A DNA stretch of 64,000 nucleotides, taken from contig JADJPT010000005.1 of the NCBI GenBank assembly GCA_016713125.1, positions 132,416 to 196,415 on the forward strand, given 5' to 3'. The translations under genes and the position numbers were made by a program. Below, piece after piece: positions 16,808-26,123 of the stretch; positions within the stretch are counted from its first letter, which is position 1, and each line of letters starts with the position of its first letter. The notes below the pieces were generated by a model. It had not been told where the DNA came from, searched no databases, and saw only the letters and a list, made by a program, of their open reading frames with translations. The stretch comes from Betaproteobacteria bacterium (GTDB lineage: Bacteria > Pseudomonadota > Gammaproteobacteria > Burkholderiales > SG8-39).

Positions 16808-18067
16808 ATGAGCGCCGCCGAACGCATCCTCATCGTCGGCGCCGGCCAGGCCGGTGCGCGCGCCGCCGAAGCGCTGCGCGGCGCGGGATTCGCCGGCGAG
16901 GTGGGGCTGATCGGCGACGAACCCGAGCTGCCGTACGAGCGTCCGGCCCTGTCCAAGGGCGTGCTGCTGGGCGAGGAGGCCGCCGACACCACGCGCATCC
17001 ATCCGGCGGAGTTCTATCGCGAGCAGCGCATCGCGCTGCATGTCGGGGTGCGTGCCGAAGCCATCTCGCCGGGCAGCCGCAGCGTGCTGCTCTCGGATGG
17101 CGTGCGCCTCGATTACGACAAGCTGCTGTTGTGCACCGGCAGCCGCGTGCGCCCGCTGATCGGCGCCGACGACAGCCTGGGCGGACTGCATTACCTGCGC
17201 ACGCTGGCCGACTGCGCGCGCCTGGCGCGCGAACTGCAGCCGGGCCGGCGCATGGTGGTGATCGGCGGCGGCTTCATCGGCCTGGAAGTCGCCTCCAGCG
17301 CCGCCAAGCGCGGCCTGGCGGTCACCGTGGTCGAACGCCAGAGTTCGCTGCTCGAGCGGGCACTGCCTGCCGATATCGCCGCGCACGTCGAACGGCTGCA
17401 CCGCGAGCGTGGCGTGGCGGTGCGCACCGGCGCGGCGGTCGCGCGCATCGCCGGCGACGCGGCCGGCAAGCGCGTGGCGGCGGTCGAGTTCACCGACGGC
17501 AGCGCGCTGCCCGCCGACCTGGTGGTGGTGGGCATCGGTATCATCCCGAACACCGAGCTGGCCGAGGCGGCGGGCGCCGAATCGGCCGATGGCGTGGTGG
17601 TCGACGAGTACGGGTGCACGTCGGTCGAAGGCATCTGGGCGGCCGGCGACGTGACCAACCATTTCAATCCCATCCTCGGCCGGCGCGTGCGCCTGGAGTC
17701 CTGGCAGAACGCGCAGAACCAGGCCATCGCCGTGGCGCGCAACATGGTGCAGGATCCGCAGCCTTACGCGGAGGTGCCCTGGTTCTGGTCCGACCAGCAC
17801 GGCGTGAACATACAGATGGCCGGGGTGGCCGAGGCGCGCGCGCAGACGGTATGGCGCGGCGAGCCCGGCACCACCCGCGCGCTGGCGTTTTCGCTGCTCG
17901 ACGGGCGCGTGGTCTGCGCGGTGGCCTTCAACGCCGGCGGCGAGATGCGCTTCGTGCGCAAGCTGATCGAAACGCGCGCGCAGGCGCCCGCCGCCGCGCT
18001 GGCCGACATCGGCTACAAACTCAAGGATCTGGTCAAGAACCTCGCCGCCGAAGGCGCGGCGGCCTGA
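16808..18067 (+). CDS. FAD-dependent ferredoxin reductase of a Rieske dioxygenase system
   Basis: A 419-residue pyridine nucleotide-disulphide oxidoreductase of the class that feeds electrons from NAD(P)H to ferredoxin or directly to ring-hydroxylating oxygenases (AndAa/BphA4 type). FAD site: ILIVGAGQAGARAAEAL (residues 7-23). NAD site: VVIGGGFIGLEVAS. The second FAD motif is GIWAAGDVTNH, and the C-terminal reductase domain follows. I use ATG 16808; an ATG 9 bases upstream is possible. It stands directly upstream of the oxygenase alpha subunit, 65 bases apart. No ferredoxin gene is adjacent, so either the ferredoxin is elsewhere or the reductase acts directly. Confidence 0.88.
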   Translation: MSAAERILIVGAGQAGARAAEALRGAGFAGEVGLIGDEPELPYERPALSKGVLLGEEAADTTRIHPAEFYREQRIALHVGVRAEAISPGSRSVLLSDGVRLDYDKLLLCTGSRVRPLIGADDSLGGLHYLRTLADCARLARELQPGRRMVVIGGGFIGLEVASSAAKRGLAVTVVERQSSLLERALPADIAAHVERLHRERGVAVRTGAAVARIAGDAAGKRVAAVEFTDGSALPADLVVVGIGIIPNTELAEAAGAESADGVVVDEYGCTSVEGIWAAGDVTNHFNPILGRRVRLESWQNAQNQAIAVARNMVQDPQPYAEVPWFWSDQHGVNIQMAGVAEARAQTVWRGEPGTTRALAFSLLDGRVVCAVAFNAGGEMRFVRKLIETRAQAPAAALADIGYKLKDLVKNLAAEGAAA

Positions 18068-18132
18068 CCGGCGAGACGCGACGCAAGCCGCTCCCACACC
18101 GCACACACTACGCACACGCAAGCGGAGGCTCC

Positions 18133-19431
18133 ATGTTCAACGCAGACATCGTCATCGGCCAGCCCGGACAGTTCCCCAAGGACCGGCTCGACGCCGACTT
18201 CGAGTACAAATGGCCCGCGGCGGGCCTGACCGAGGTGCCGGACTGGATCTACACCAGCCCGGTGATCTACGAGCGCGAGATCGAGCGCATCTTCCACGGT
18301 CGGACCTGGAACTTCGTCGCGCTGGAGGCGGAGATTCCCAACCCGGGCGATTTCAAGCGCTCCTTCGTCGGCCCCACGCCGGTGGTGGTCACGCGCGACA
18401 CCGACGGTTCGGTGCACGTGTTCGAGAACCGCTGCGCGCACCGCGGCGTCGAGTTCTGCCGCAAGCAGCGCGGCAACGCCACCGAGCTGGTCTGTCCGTA
18501 CCACAACTGGTCGTACGACATGAAGGGCGACCTGCAGGGCATCCCGTTCAAGCGCGGCATCAAGGGCGTCGGCGGCGGCATGCCCAAGGATTTCCGCAAC
18601 GCCGAGCACAATCCGAAGAAGCTCAAGGTCGCGATCCTGCACGGCGTCGTGTTCGCTTCGTTCAAGGACGATGTCGAGCCGCTCGAGGAGTACCTGACGC
18701 CGGAGATCCTCAAGGACTTCGAGGTGGTGTTCAAGGGACGCAAGCTCAAGGTGCTCGGCTTCTACCGCAATGAACTGCCGGGCAACTGGAAGCTGTACCA
18801 CGAGAACCTCAAGGACCCGTACCACGCCACGCTGCTGCACTCGTTCCTGGTGACCTTCGGGCTGCTGGTGGCGGGCAGCAAGTCGGCGATGATCGCCGAC
18901 CCGAGCGGACGGCACGGCACCATGGCCTCGGCCAAGCCCGACAACGTCGATTCGGTGCTCGACGAAGCCTCCAAGAAGGAGATGCGCGCGTTCCGCGAGG
19001 ACTTCAAGCTCGCCGACGGCCGCTTCCTCGAGTACGTGCGCGAGTTCGACTCGCCCTGGTCGGTCACCATGCAGACGATCTGGCCCAACCTGATCGTGCA
19101 GCGCGAACTCAACACCCTGGGAATACGCCACATCGTGCCCAACGGCCCGCACAGCATGATCATGCTGTGGACCATGTTCGGCTACGAGGGCGACAGCGAG
19201 GAGATGACGCGCCACCGCCTGCGCCAGGGCAACCTGATGGGGCCCTCGGGGTTCCTCGGCCTGGAGGACAACGAGGCGATCAAGTTCATGCAGGAGGGCG
19301 TGCGCCGCTCGCCCTCCGACCACGGCATCCTCAAGCTGGGCGGCGATACCGAAGGCAGCACCGGCTCGCTGATCGACGAGGCGTCGATCCGCGCGATGTA
19401 CCGCCAGTACCGCGAAACGATGGGGCTCTGA
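18133..19431 (+). CDS. Aromatic ring-hydroxylating dioxygenase, large (alpha) subunit
   Basis: A 432-residue oxygenase subunit that adds O2 to an aromatic ring. The Rieske [2Fe-2S] ligands are Cys101 and His103 (CAHRGVEFC) and Cys121 and His124 (CPYHNW). The mononuclear iron site is in the stretch ENLKDPYHATLLH (Asp228, His231, His236). The pattern is closest to anthranilate/salicylate-type oxygenases (AndAc-like), based on family memory only. Start ATG 18133; the small subunit begins 3 bases after the stop. Substrate probably an aromatic acid, unproven. Confidence 0.9.
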   Translation: MFNADIVIGQPGQFPKDRLDADFEYKWPAAGLTEVPDWIYTSPVIYEREIERIFHGRTWNFVALEAEIPNPGDFKRSFVGPTPVVVTRDTDGSVHVFENRCAHRGVEFCRKQRGNATELVCPYHNWSYDMKGDLQGIPFKRGIKGVGGGMPKDFRNAEHNPKKLKVAILHGVVFASFKDDVEPLEEYLTPEILKDFEVVFKGRKLKVLGFYRNELPGNWKLYHENLKDPYHATLLHSFLVTFGLLVAGSKSAMIADPSGRHGTMASAKPDNVDSVLDEASKKEMRAFREDFKLADGRFLEYVREFDSPWSVTMQTIWPNLIVQRELNTLGIRHIVPNGPHSMIMLWTMFGYEGDSEEMTRHRLRQGNLMGPSGFLGLEDNEAIKFMQEGVRRSPSDHGILKLGGDTEGSTGSLIDEASIRAMYRQYRETMGL

Positions 19432-19433
19432 AC

Positions 19434-19945
19434 ATGTATCCGGGATTCGACATGCCTGCCGCCGATCCGAAAGGCACGCGCGAACTGCGCTTCGAGATCG
19501 AGGAGTTCCACAACGACTACTGCCACATGCTCGACAGCGGAAAGATCGAGTCCTGGCCGGAGTATTTCACCGAGGACGCCGTCTACCGCATCACGGCGCG
19601 CGAGAACGTCGACGACGGTCTGCCGGTCGGGCTGGTCTACGCCGAGGACGCGGCATGATCCGCGACCGCGCCTTCGCGGTCCAGCACACGCAGATGTTCG
19701 CGCCGCGCTACATGCAGCACTTCGTGACCAACATCTGCGTCGTGGCGGCTGACAAGGGCGAAATCCGTGCGCGCGCCAACTACCTGCTGCTGCAGACGCT
19801 GGTCGACGGTCCGACCACCATCCACCAGGCGGGGCGCTACTACGACGTGTTCGTGCGCGGCGCGACCGGCAGGCTGCTGCTGAAGAACCGCCAGTGCGTG
19901 TACGACACGCTGCTCATCGCCAACGACCTGGTGTATCCGGTCTGA
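19434..19945 (+). CDS. Aromatic ring-hydroxylating dioxygenase, small (beta) subunit, one frameshift
   Basis: The structural beta subunit of the alpha3beta3 oxygenase, SnoaL/NTF2-like fold, no metal. The first part (FEIEEFHNDYCHMLDSGKIE, WPEYFTEDAVYRITARENVD) reads in frame 3 and ends in VYAEDAA; the second part (MIRDRAFAVQHTQMFAPRYM onward) reads in frame 2. Adding one G at the GG of 19651-19653 turns EDAA into EDAG-MIRDRA and yields a normal 170-residue protein. Read literally, the stop and the internal ATG overlap, so separate translation is conceivable, but the family is a single chain. Confidence 0.88.
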
Positions 19946-19968
19946 TGGGCGCCGCCCGCCCGGACGGA

Positions 19969-20493
19969 TCAGTCGCTGCGCAGGATGGTGCGCCCGTATT
20001 CGTTGTTGGCCTCGATCAGGCGTGCGAGCGTGGCCATGAACGAATCTCGTTCTGTCTGCGTCAGCGGGGCCAGCAGCCGGTCCTGCGCGCGCTGCATGCC
20101 GGCGAACATCTGCGCCGTCAGCTGGCGCCCGCGCACGGTCAGCGAGGCCAGGCGCGCGCGACGGTCGGCCGGGTTTTCCTTGCGGCGCACCAGCTTCCTC
20201 GCCTCCAGGCGCGACAGCACCTCGGCCACGTTGGTGCGGTCGACCCCCAGTTCCTCGGCCAGCGAGGTCTGGTCGAGCTCGCCGCGGATCGCCAGCGCCG
20301 ACAGCAGGCCGTACTGCACCGGGGTCAGGCTCTCGGCACGGCACTCCTCCTGCCAGAGCGCGTAGTGGATCTGGTGCAGCCTGCGCACCAGGTAGCCCGG
20401 GCGCGACCACAGCGGCAGGCGCGGTTCGTCGGCATGCGCGGCGCCCGAGTTGCGGCTGGATTTGCTGGCGGCAGGACGGGCGGAGCGCGGCAT
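19969..20493 (-). CDS. MarR-family transcriptional regulator
   Basis: A 174-residue winged-helix regulator. After a basic N-terminus comes the domain: LTPVQYGLLSALAIRG, helix-turn-helix TSLAEELGVDRTNVAEVLSRLEARKLV, and the wing RRKENPADRRARLASLT. MarR proteins usually repress a divergent or neighbouring operon and release DNA on binding phenolic ligands. It is convergent with the Rieske dioxygenase genes and divergent from the amidase (ATGs 83 bases apart), so either could be its target. Confidence 0.88.
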   Translation of the reverse strand: MPRSARPAASKSSRNSGAAHADEPRLPLWSRPGYLVRRLHQIHYALWQEECRAESLTPVQYGLLSALAIRGELDQTSLAEELGVDRTNVAEVLSRLEARKLVRRKENPADRRARLASLTVRGRQLTAQMFAGMQRAQDRLLAPLTQTERDSFMATLARLIEANNEYGRTILRSD

Positions 20494-20576
20494 GGCGGTC
20501 GGACATCTCGTCAGGGGTGCGGCGGGCGCGCAGTGTACCGCGCGGCCCCCGGCAAGTCACGGCAGGGAGCGGGCGC

Positions 20577-22003
20577 ATGAGCGGCACGGCCTTCCTGCCC
20601 GCGGGCGAACTCGCGGCGCGCATACGCCGCGGCGAGACCACTGCGGTCGTCGCGGTCGGCGAGGCGCTGGAGCGCATCGCGCGGCTGCAGGCGCCGCTGA
20701 ACGCCTACGTCACGGTGTGCGGGGACGATGCGCTGGCCCGCGCTGCGGCGGTCGACGCGGCGATCGCGCGCGGCGAAGCCGTCGGGCCGCTGGCCGGCGT
20801 GCCGTACTCGGTCAAGGACATCATCAACACCAAGGGCGTGCGCACCGCCTGGGGCTCGAAGCTGATGGCCGACAACGTGCCGGAGGCCGACGGCGTGGCC
20901 GTGGCGCGCATGAACGCGGCCGGCGCGATCCTGCTGGGCAAGACCACCACGCCGGAATTCGCCTTCAAGCTGCTGACCGATTCGCCGCTCACCGGCATCA
21001 CGCGCAACCCCTGGAATCCTGAACTCACGCCGGGCGGATCCAGCGGCGGTTCGCCGTGGCGGTGGCCGCCGGCATGGGGCCGCTGTCGCTGGCCACCGAC
21101 GCCGGCGCCTCGACGCGCCTGCCGGCCGCCTGCTGCGGCATCGTCGGCCTGAAGCCGACGCTGGGCGTGGTGCCGCACAACCAGGTGCCGGACGGCTTCA
21201 ACAATTTCATCCATCTGGGCGTGATGGCGCGCAACGTGGCCGACGCCGCGCTGATGCTCGACGTCATTGCCGGGCCGCACCAGGCCGACCCGCATTCTCT
21301 CGCGCTGCCCCTGCCGAACGCGGTGCAGGCGCTGGCGGCGCCCTTCGCGCTCAAGGGCGCGCGCATCGCCTGGCGTCCGGTGCTCGGCAACAGCCTGCTC
21401 GACGATGAAGTCCGCGCGCTGTGCGAAGCCGCGCTGGCGCGCCTGGGTGCCGAGGGCGCCGCTGTGGAGACGCTGGACGAGAAGGTCGAGTCCGCCTACC
21501 CGGCCTGGCTGGTGCTGCAGCAGTCGAACTGGGCCGCGCGCTATTTCGCCACCATCGACAAGGTGCAGGATCAGCTCGACCCGGGCTTCGCCGAGGGCAT
21601 CCGCGCCGGCGGCGCAATCAGCGGCCAGCAGCTGCTGGCCGCGACCTACAAGCGCACGGCCCTGTTTCGCGCCGTGCAGGGCTGGTTCGCGAAGCACGAA
21701 TGGCTGGCCACGCCGGTGATGGCGCGCACGGCGCTGTCGGCCACGCACGGCCCCGGCGAGCCGATCGAGATCGGCGGCCGGCCCGCGGGAGATCCGCGCG
21801 AAGCCTGGGCGCCGTACCTGAACCTGTTCAATCTGACCGGGCACCCGGCGATCAGCCTGCCGGTCGGCTTCACCCGCGCCGGCATGCCGGTCGCGCTGCA
21901 ACTGGTCGGCCGATGGAACGCGGACGCCGGCCTGCTGGCGCTGGCGGCGCGCCTCGAGGCCCTGCTCGGGCTGGGTGCGCCCGTGCCTCCGGCAGCGCGC
22001 TGA
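20577..22003 (+). CDS. Amidase (amidase signature family), one frameshift
   Basis: An amidase-signature hydrolase (GatA/AtzF-like superfamily) using a Ser-cisSer-Lys triad. The Lys is in VPYSVKDIINTKG, the cis-Ser region in PGGSSGGS and the nucleophilic Ser in SLATDAGASTRLPA. The frame breaks inside the glycine-serine loop: frame 3 up to GGSSGGS, frame 2 afterwards. Inserting one G at about 21049-21052 gives GGSAVAVAAGMGPL and a continuous protein of about 475 residues. Start ATG 20577 is in the gap next to the divergent MarR gene. Substrate unknown; a carboxamide released by, or feeding, the neighbouring oxygenase is possible. Confidence 0.87.
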
Positions 22004-22010
22004 GGAACGG

Positions 22011-22767
22011 CTAGTGGAAGTACGCGCCCCCGTCGATGACCAGGGTCTGCCCGGTGATGAAGGCCGAATCCGGTCCGGCGAAGAACACCGCCGCGCCGAC
22101 CAGGTCGGCCGGGGTACATGTCGCGGCCGAGCACGCGGCCGGCCAGCGAAGGGCCGCGCGCCCCGGCGATCAGGTCGGCGTTGGCCTCCACGCCTTCGGA
22201 GAGCGTGAAGCCGGGCGCGATGCCGTTCACCAGGATGTTGTACTCGCCAAGTTCGCGCGCCAGCGAGCGCGTCATGGCCAGCACCGCGCCCTTGCTGGCG
22301 ACGTAATGCAGGTAGAGCGGGTTGCCTTTGAAGGCCACCCCGGAGGAGATGTTGATCACCCGGGCCGCGGCGGAGCGCTTGAGCTGCGGCAGCAGCGTCT
22401 TGCAGCACAGGAACGGGCCCATGGTGTTGACCTCCATGACGCGGCGCCATTCTTCGCTGGTGATTTCCTCGAAGCGCTTGGGCTTGAGCGAGGAGAAGAT
22501 AGCCGCGTTGTTCACCAGGATGTCGACGCCGCCGAATTCGGCCTGCACGAATTGCGCGAGACGGGTACAGTCGGCCTCTTTTGCGACATCGCATTCGATC
22601 CCGCGCACGCTGCGGCCGCCGGCGGAGACCTCGGCAGCGGCCTGCGCGGCGTTGCGCAGGTCGGCGATCACGACATTGGCGCCTTCGGCGGCCAGGGCCG
22701 CGGCGATGGATTTGCCGATCCCGGTGCCGGCTCCGGTGACGATGGCGGTGCGTTGGGCGAGTTTCAT
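22011..22767 (-). CDS. Short-chain dehydrogenase/reductase, one frameshift
   Basis: A classical SDR: cofactor loop TGAGTGIG (residues 11-18), NNAAIFS, catalytic Ser in NISSGVAF, Tyr and Lys in YVASKGA. The N-terminal 200 residues read well to GRVLGRDMYP, then the frame is lost. Removing one G from GGGG at 22111-22114 (plus strand) restores ADLVGAAVFFAGPDSAFITG and the typical end LVIDGGAYFH with stop at 22011-22013, about 251 residues. It is convergent with the amidase (7 bases) and divergent from the TRAP operon. Likely oxidises a secondary alcohol; substrate unknown. Confidence 0.85.
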
Positions 22768-22890
22768 GGGGTCCTGTATGCAAATAGCGAATGGGGCATT
22801 GATATGGGCACGATCGTTGCTAAAAGACTGGATCGTATCGCCCGCAGGCACGCGTGCCGCGCAGTTGCGGCGCGCGGACCGGAGCCCAGT

Positions 22891-23001
22891 ATGAACGCAG
22901 TGCCCGTCGTCGATCCAGTCCCGTTTCTCTCCGTCGATTTTCGCGACGGCAAGGAAGCGCAAGCACGACATCACCCGAACCGACAAGGCCGCCTGACATG
23001 A
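22891..23001 (+). CDS. 36-codon ORF coupled to dctQ, resembling the N-terminus of an isopenicillin N synthase-type oxygenase
   Basis: ATG 22891 has a GGAG site 6 bases upstream, and the stop overlaps the dctQ ATG by 4 bases (ATGA), an arrangement that couples translation. The peptide starts MNAVPVVDPVPFLSVDF and continues with DGKEAQARH. This looks like the first 25 residues of 2-oxoglutarate/isopenicillin N synthase-type oxygenases, which typically open with xPVIDxxPFL and GKxxVA. The rest of such an enzyme is absent. It may be a gene remnant now working as a leader, or coincidence. The 123 bases upstream hold ACGATC (22810-22815) and GATCGT (22831-22836), a possible operator. Confidence 0.4.
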   Translation: MNAVPVVDPVPFLSVDFRDGKEAQARHHPNRQGRLT

Positions 23002-23519
23002 ATGGACTTTTGAAACTCGCCGACCTGATCGACGCCATGAGCACCTTTCTGGGCAGAACCCTGTCCTGGGCGATGCTGCCGGTGGTGGCGGTTTCCTTTT
23101 CGGTGGTTTCGTTCCGCTACGTCTTCGGCATCGGCTACCCCTGGCTGCAGGAGGTCTACCTGTGGCTGCACGGTGCGGCGGTGCTGCTGGTCGCCGGCTG
23201 GGTGTTCAAGGAGGGTGGCCATGTGCGGGTCGACCTGCTGTACAAGCGCTGGTCGGCAAAGGCCAAGGCCTGGGCCGACATCGTCGGCCTGCTCGCCTTC
23301 CTCTACCCGATGATGGGCTTCCTGTTCTGGTGGAGCCTGCCCGGGGTGCAGCGATCCTGGCGGCTGCTCGAGCGCTCGCAGACCCAGGACGGCCTGCAGT
23401 TCGTCTACATCATGAAGACCGTGATCCCGGTGTTCTGCGTGCTGATGATGATCCAGGGCCTGTCCATGCTGATCCGTTCGATTGCGACCGTTGCGCGCGG
23501 GGAGAAGGCGAATGGATAG
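22998..23519 (+). CDS. dctQ: TRAP transporter small permease (DctQ)
   Basis: A 173-residue, four-helix inner-membrane subunit of a tripartite ATP-independent periplasmic transporter. Diagnostic are VVSFRYVFGIGYPWLQEVYLWLHG, in which the Arg-Tyr-(V/L)-F and the acidic Glu of the second helix region are typical, and VRVDLLYKRWSAKAKAW in the following loop. The stop lies inside dctM (8-base overlap). It functions with the DctM channel and DctP receptor encoded next. Confidence 0.92.
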   Translation: MNGLLKLADLIDAMSTFLGRTLSWAMLPVVAVSFSVVSFRYVFGIGYPWLQEVYLWLHGAAVLLVAGWVFKEGGHVRVDLLYKRWSAKAKAWADIVGLLAFLYPMMGFLFWWSLPGVQRSWRLLERSQTQDGLQFVYIMKTVIPVFCVLMMIQGLSMLIRSIATVARGEKANG

Positions 23520-24897
23520 CGCGGTGATCGGCGAAATCCTCGCCGTATGCATGTTCTTCGGTCTGCTGGCGTTCATGATGCTGGGCTTCCCGGTGGCCTT
23601 CACGCTGGGCGGGGTCTCGCTGGCCTTTGCCGGGCTGGGCATCCTGTTGGGCGCCTTCGACACCCCGCTGCTGGCCGGCGCCTTCGGCCGCACCTATGAC
23701 GCCATCGTCAACGACGTGCTGATTTCCATCCCGCTGTTCGTCTTCATGGGCGTGGTGCTGGAACGCTCGAAGATCGCCGAGGACCTGCTCACCACCATGG
23801 GCCAGGCCTTCGGCAAGCTGCCCGGCGGCCTGGGCTTCGCGGTGGTCATCGTCGGCGCCCTGCTGGCCGCTTCCACCGGCATCGTCGGCGCCACGGTGGT
23901 GACCATGGGACTGATCTCCTATCCGGCCATGATGCGCGCCAAGTACGACCAGCGCCTCGCGGCCGGCATCATCACCTCTTCGGGAACCCTGGCGCAGCTG
24001 ATCCCGCCCTCGACGGTGCTGATCCTGGTCGGCACCTTCATGCAGAACGCCAACGTGCAGGTTCAGGCGGCCAAGGGCAACTTCGCCGCCACGCCGGTTA
24101 CCGTGATCGAGATCTTCGTGGCGGCCCTGATTCCCGGCCTGCTGCTGGCCAGCCTTTACCTGTTGTGGGTGGTGTACATCGCATGGCGCCATCCGGAGCG
24201 CGTGCCGCCGGTAGCCATATCCGACGAGGAGCGCCGCACCTTCGGCATGCGCGTGCTGAAGGTGATGGTTCCGCCGCTGCTGCTGATCGTCGCCGTGCTG
24301 GGTTCGATCCTGACCGGGGTGGCCACGGCCACCGAGTCGGCCACGGTGGGCGCGACCGGGGCGGTGATCCTTGCGCTTTTCCGCCGCCAGGTGAGCATCG
24401 AGATGCTCCGCCATGCCTGCCGGGCCACCATGACCATGAGCAGCATGATCTTCCTGATCCGGATCGGCGCGGCGATCTTCTCGCTGGTGTTTCGCGGGCT
24501 GGGCGGCGAGAAGCTGGCCGAGGACGTGTTCTCTCAGATGCCGGGCGGTGCGGTCGGCGCGACCATCGTGGTGCTGCTGCTGATGTTCGTGCTCGGCTTC
24601 TTCATTGACACCTTCGAGATCATCTTCATCATCGTGCCGATCTTCGCCCCGGTGCTGCTCAAGCTGGGCGTGGATCCGCTGTGGCTGTCGGTGATGATGG
24701 GCATGGTGCTGCAGACCAGCTACCTCACGCCACCGTTCGGTTACGCCATCTTCTACCTGCAGGGCACGGTGCGCGACCTGCCGGTCCAGCAGATCTACCG
24801 CGGGGTGGTGCCGTACATCGCCCTGCAGGTGTGCTTCGCAGCAATGATGTGGTTCTTCCCGCAGATCGCGACATGGCTGCCGAAGGCCGTGTTGTAA
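23512..24897 (+). CDS. dctM: TRAP transporter large permease (DctM)
   Basis: A 461-residue, roughly twelve-helix permease that couples substrate import to Na+. Seen are LGFPVAFTLGGVSLAF near the N-terminus, IPLFVFMGVVLERSKIAEDL, LLAASTGIVGATVVTMGLIS and the C-terminal FFIDTFEIIFIIVPIFAPVL, all typical of DctM. Start ATG 23512 overlaps dctQ by 8 bases. It is longer than minimal DctM proteins because of an inserted loop around residues 180-250, as found in the TakM/YiaN-like subgroup. Confidence 0.93.
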   Translation: MDSAVIGEILAVCMFFGLLAFMMLGFPVAFTLGGVSLAFAGLGILLGAFDTPLLAGAFGRTYDAIVNDVLISIPLFVFMGVVLERSKIAEDLLTTMGQAFGKLPGGLGFAVVIVGALLAASTGIVGATVVTMGLISYPAMMRAKYDQRLAAGIITSSGTLAQLIPPSTVLILVGTFMQNANVQVQAAKGNFAATPVTVIEIFVAALIPGLLLASLYLLWVVYIAWRHPERVPPVAISDEERRTFGMRVLKVMVPPLLLIVAVLGSILTGVATATESATVGATGAVILALFRRQVSIEMLRHACRATMTMSSMIFLIRIGAAIFSLVFRGLGGEKLAEDVFSQMPGGAVGATIVVLLLMFVLGFFIDTFEIIFIIVPIFAPVLLKLGVDPLWLSVMMGMVLQTSYLTPPFGYAIFYLQGTVRDLPVQQIYRGVVPYIALQVCFAAMMWFFPQIATWLPKAVL

Positions 24898-24948
24898 TCC
24901 TGATGCATCAGTCGTTCAATAACCAACTGTTCCAACTGGAGGCTAGTC

Positions 24949-26037
24949 ATGGATAGACGCAAAGCTCTTAAGATCGCCGGCGGAGGGGGCCTTGCGGCCA
25001 TCCTGGCGTCTGGCACGGCCCCTGCGTATTCGCAGGGCAAGAAGGAATGGCGACTGCAACAGACCTGGGCCAAGACGGCCCCCGGTCTGGGCACCGGCGG
25101 CAACGTGTTCGCCGAGTTCGTCAACAAGGCGACCAACGGAGCCATCAACATCCGCGTCTACAGCGGCGGCGAGATCGTGCCCCCGTTCCAGACCATGGAC
25201 GCCGTCTCCAACGGCACCATCCAGATGGGCTTCGGCTACGTGACGTACTGGGCCGGCCAGATTCCGGCCATGAACTACCTGGGCACGCTGCCGTTCGGCC
25301 TGACGGTCCAGGAGCACAACGCCTGGTTCATGTACGGCGGCGGCCAGCAGCTGGCCGAGAAGCTGTATGCCAAGCTCGGCGTGCAGTTCATGCTCGGCGG
25401 CAACACGATCACCCAGCCCGCCGGCTGGTACAACAAGGAAATCAAGACGCTCGCCGACTACAAGGGCCTGAAGATGCGCATCGGCGGCCTCGGCGCGAAA
25501 GTCGTCCAGGCGCTGGGCGGTACGCCGGTTTCCATGCCGCTGGGCGAAGTGCCCCAGGCCATGCAGTCCGGCGCCATCGACGCCATCGAGTTCGTCGGCC
25601 CGCTGAACGACCTCGGCGCCGGCCTGCACAAGGTCGCCAAGTACTACTACTGGCCGGGTTGGCTGGAGCCGTCGGGTCCGTACGACTTCTTCATCAATGA
25701 GAAGGCCTGGGGCACGCTGAGTCCCTCCGAGAAGGAGATCTTCCGTGCCGGTGCCGCGCTTGCGCTGCAGGCGACGATCTCCGAATTCATCGCCAAGAAC
25801 GCGGCGGCCTACAATCAGATGGTCGGCGAGCTCAAGGTCCAGGTCCGCCAGATCCCCGACGAGGCCGTGCGCGGCATCGCCGACGTGGCCTGGAAGGTCA
25901 TCGAGGCCGAGGCCAAGGATGCCGACTCGAAGGCCGTTCTGGCATCGGTGATGAAGTTCCGCCGCGAGATCCTGCCGTACATGCGCGTGTCGGAGTTCGA
26001 CTTCATGCGGGTGCGCAATCTCGTCAAGTTCGGCTGA
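24949..26037 (+). CDS. dctP: TRAP transporter periplasmic solute receptor (DctP, TakP-like)
   Basis: A 362-residue periplasmic receptor. The N-terminus MDRRKALKIAGGGGLAAILA is a signal sequence with twin arginines and a short hydrophobic core, Tat-like but not a perfect consensus. The mature part has the DctP fold: FAEFVNKATNGAINIRVY, the substrate-Arg segment DYKGLKMRIGGLGAKVVQAL, and AMQSGAIDAIEFVGPLND. The YYWPGWLEPSGPYDFFIN stretch resembles alpha-keto-acid-binding TakP receptors, so an organic or keto acid is likely. Strong RBS region CTGGAGG ahead of ATG. A strong terminator follows. Confidence 0.9.
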   Translation: MDRRKALKIAGGGGLAAILASGTAPAYSQGKKEWRLQQTWAKTAPGLGTGGNVFAEFVNKATNGAINIRVYSGGEIVPPFQTMDAVSNGTIQMGFGYVTYWAGQIPAMNYLGTLPFGLTVQEHNAWFMYGGGQQLAEKLYAKLGVQFMLGGNTITQPAGWYNKEIKTLADYKGLKMRIGGLGAKVVQALGGTPVSMPLGEVPQAMQSGAIDAIEFVGPLNDLGAGLHKVAKYYYWPGWLEPSGPYDFFINEKAWGTLSPSEKEIFRAGAALALQATISEFIAKNAAAYNQMVGELKVQVRQIPDEAVRGIADVAWKVIEAEAKDADSKAVLASVMKFRREILPYMRVSEFDFMRVRNLVKFG

Positions 26038-26054
26038 ACATCGCCGTCCAATGG

Positions 26055-26089
26055 ACGCCGGCCGCAGCCCTGCTGCGGCCGGCGTTTTT
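26055..26089 (+). terminator. Rho-independent terminator after the TRAP operon
   Basis: A 13-bp perfect stem, ACGCCGGCCGCAG (26055-26067) paired with CTGCGGCCGGCGT (26073-26085), has a 5-base loop and a run of five T (26085-26089). It ends the dctQMP transcript 17 bases after the dctP stop. Confidence 0.93.
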
Positions 26090-26123
26090 CCCTCTGTCGT
26101 ATGAAGCCGAGGACTCTTGCATC

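Noticed and set aside
19434..19945. Two separate small genes with ATGA overlap for the oxygenase beta subunit
   Set aside because: The two pieces together form one family-typical 170-residue chain, and one added G joins them; a single frameshifted gene is simpler.
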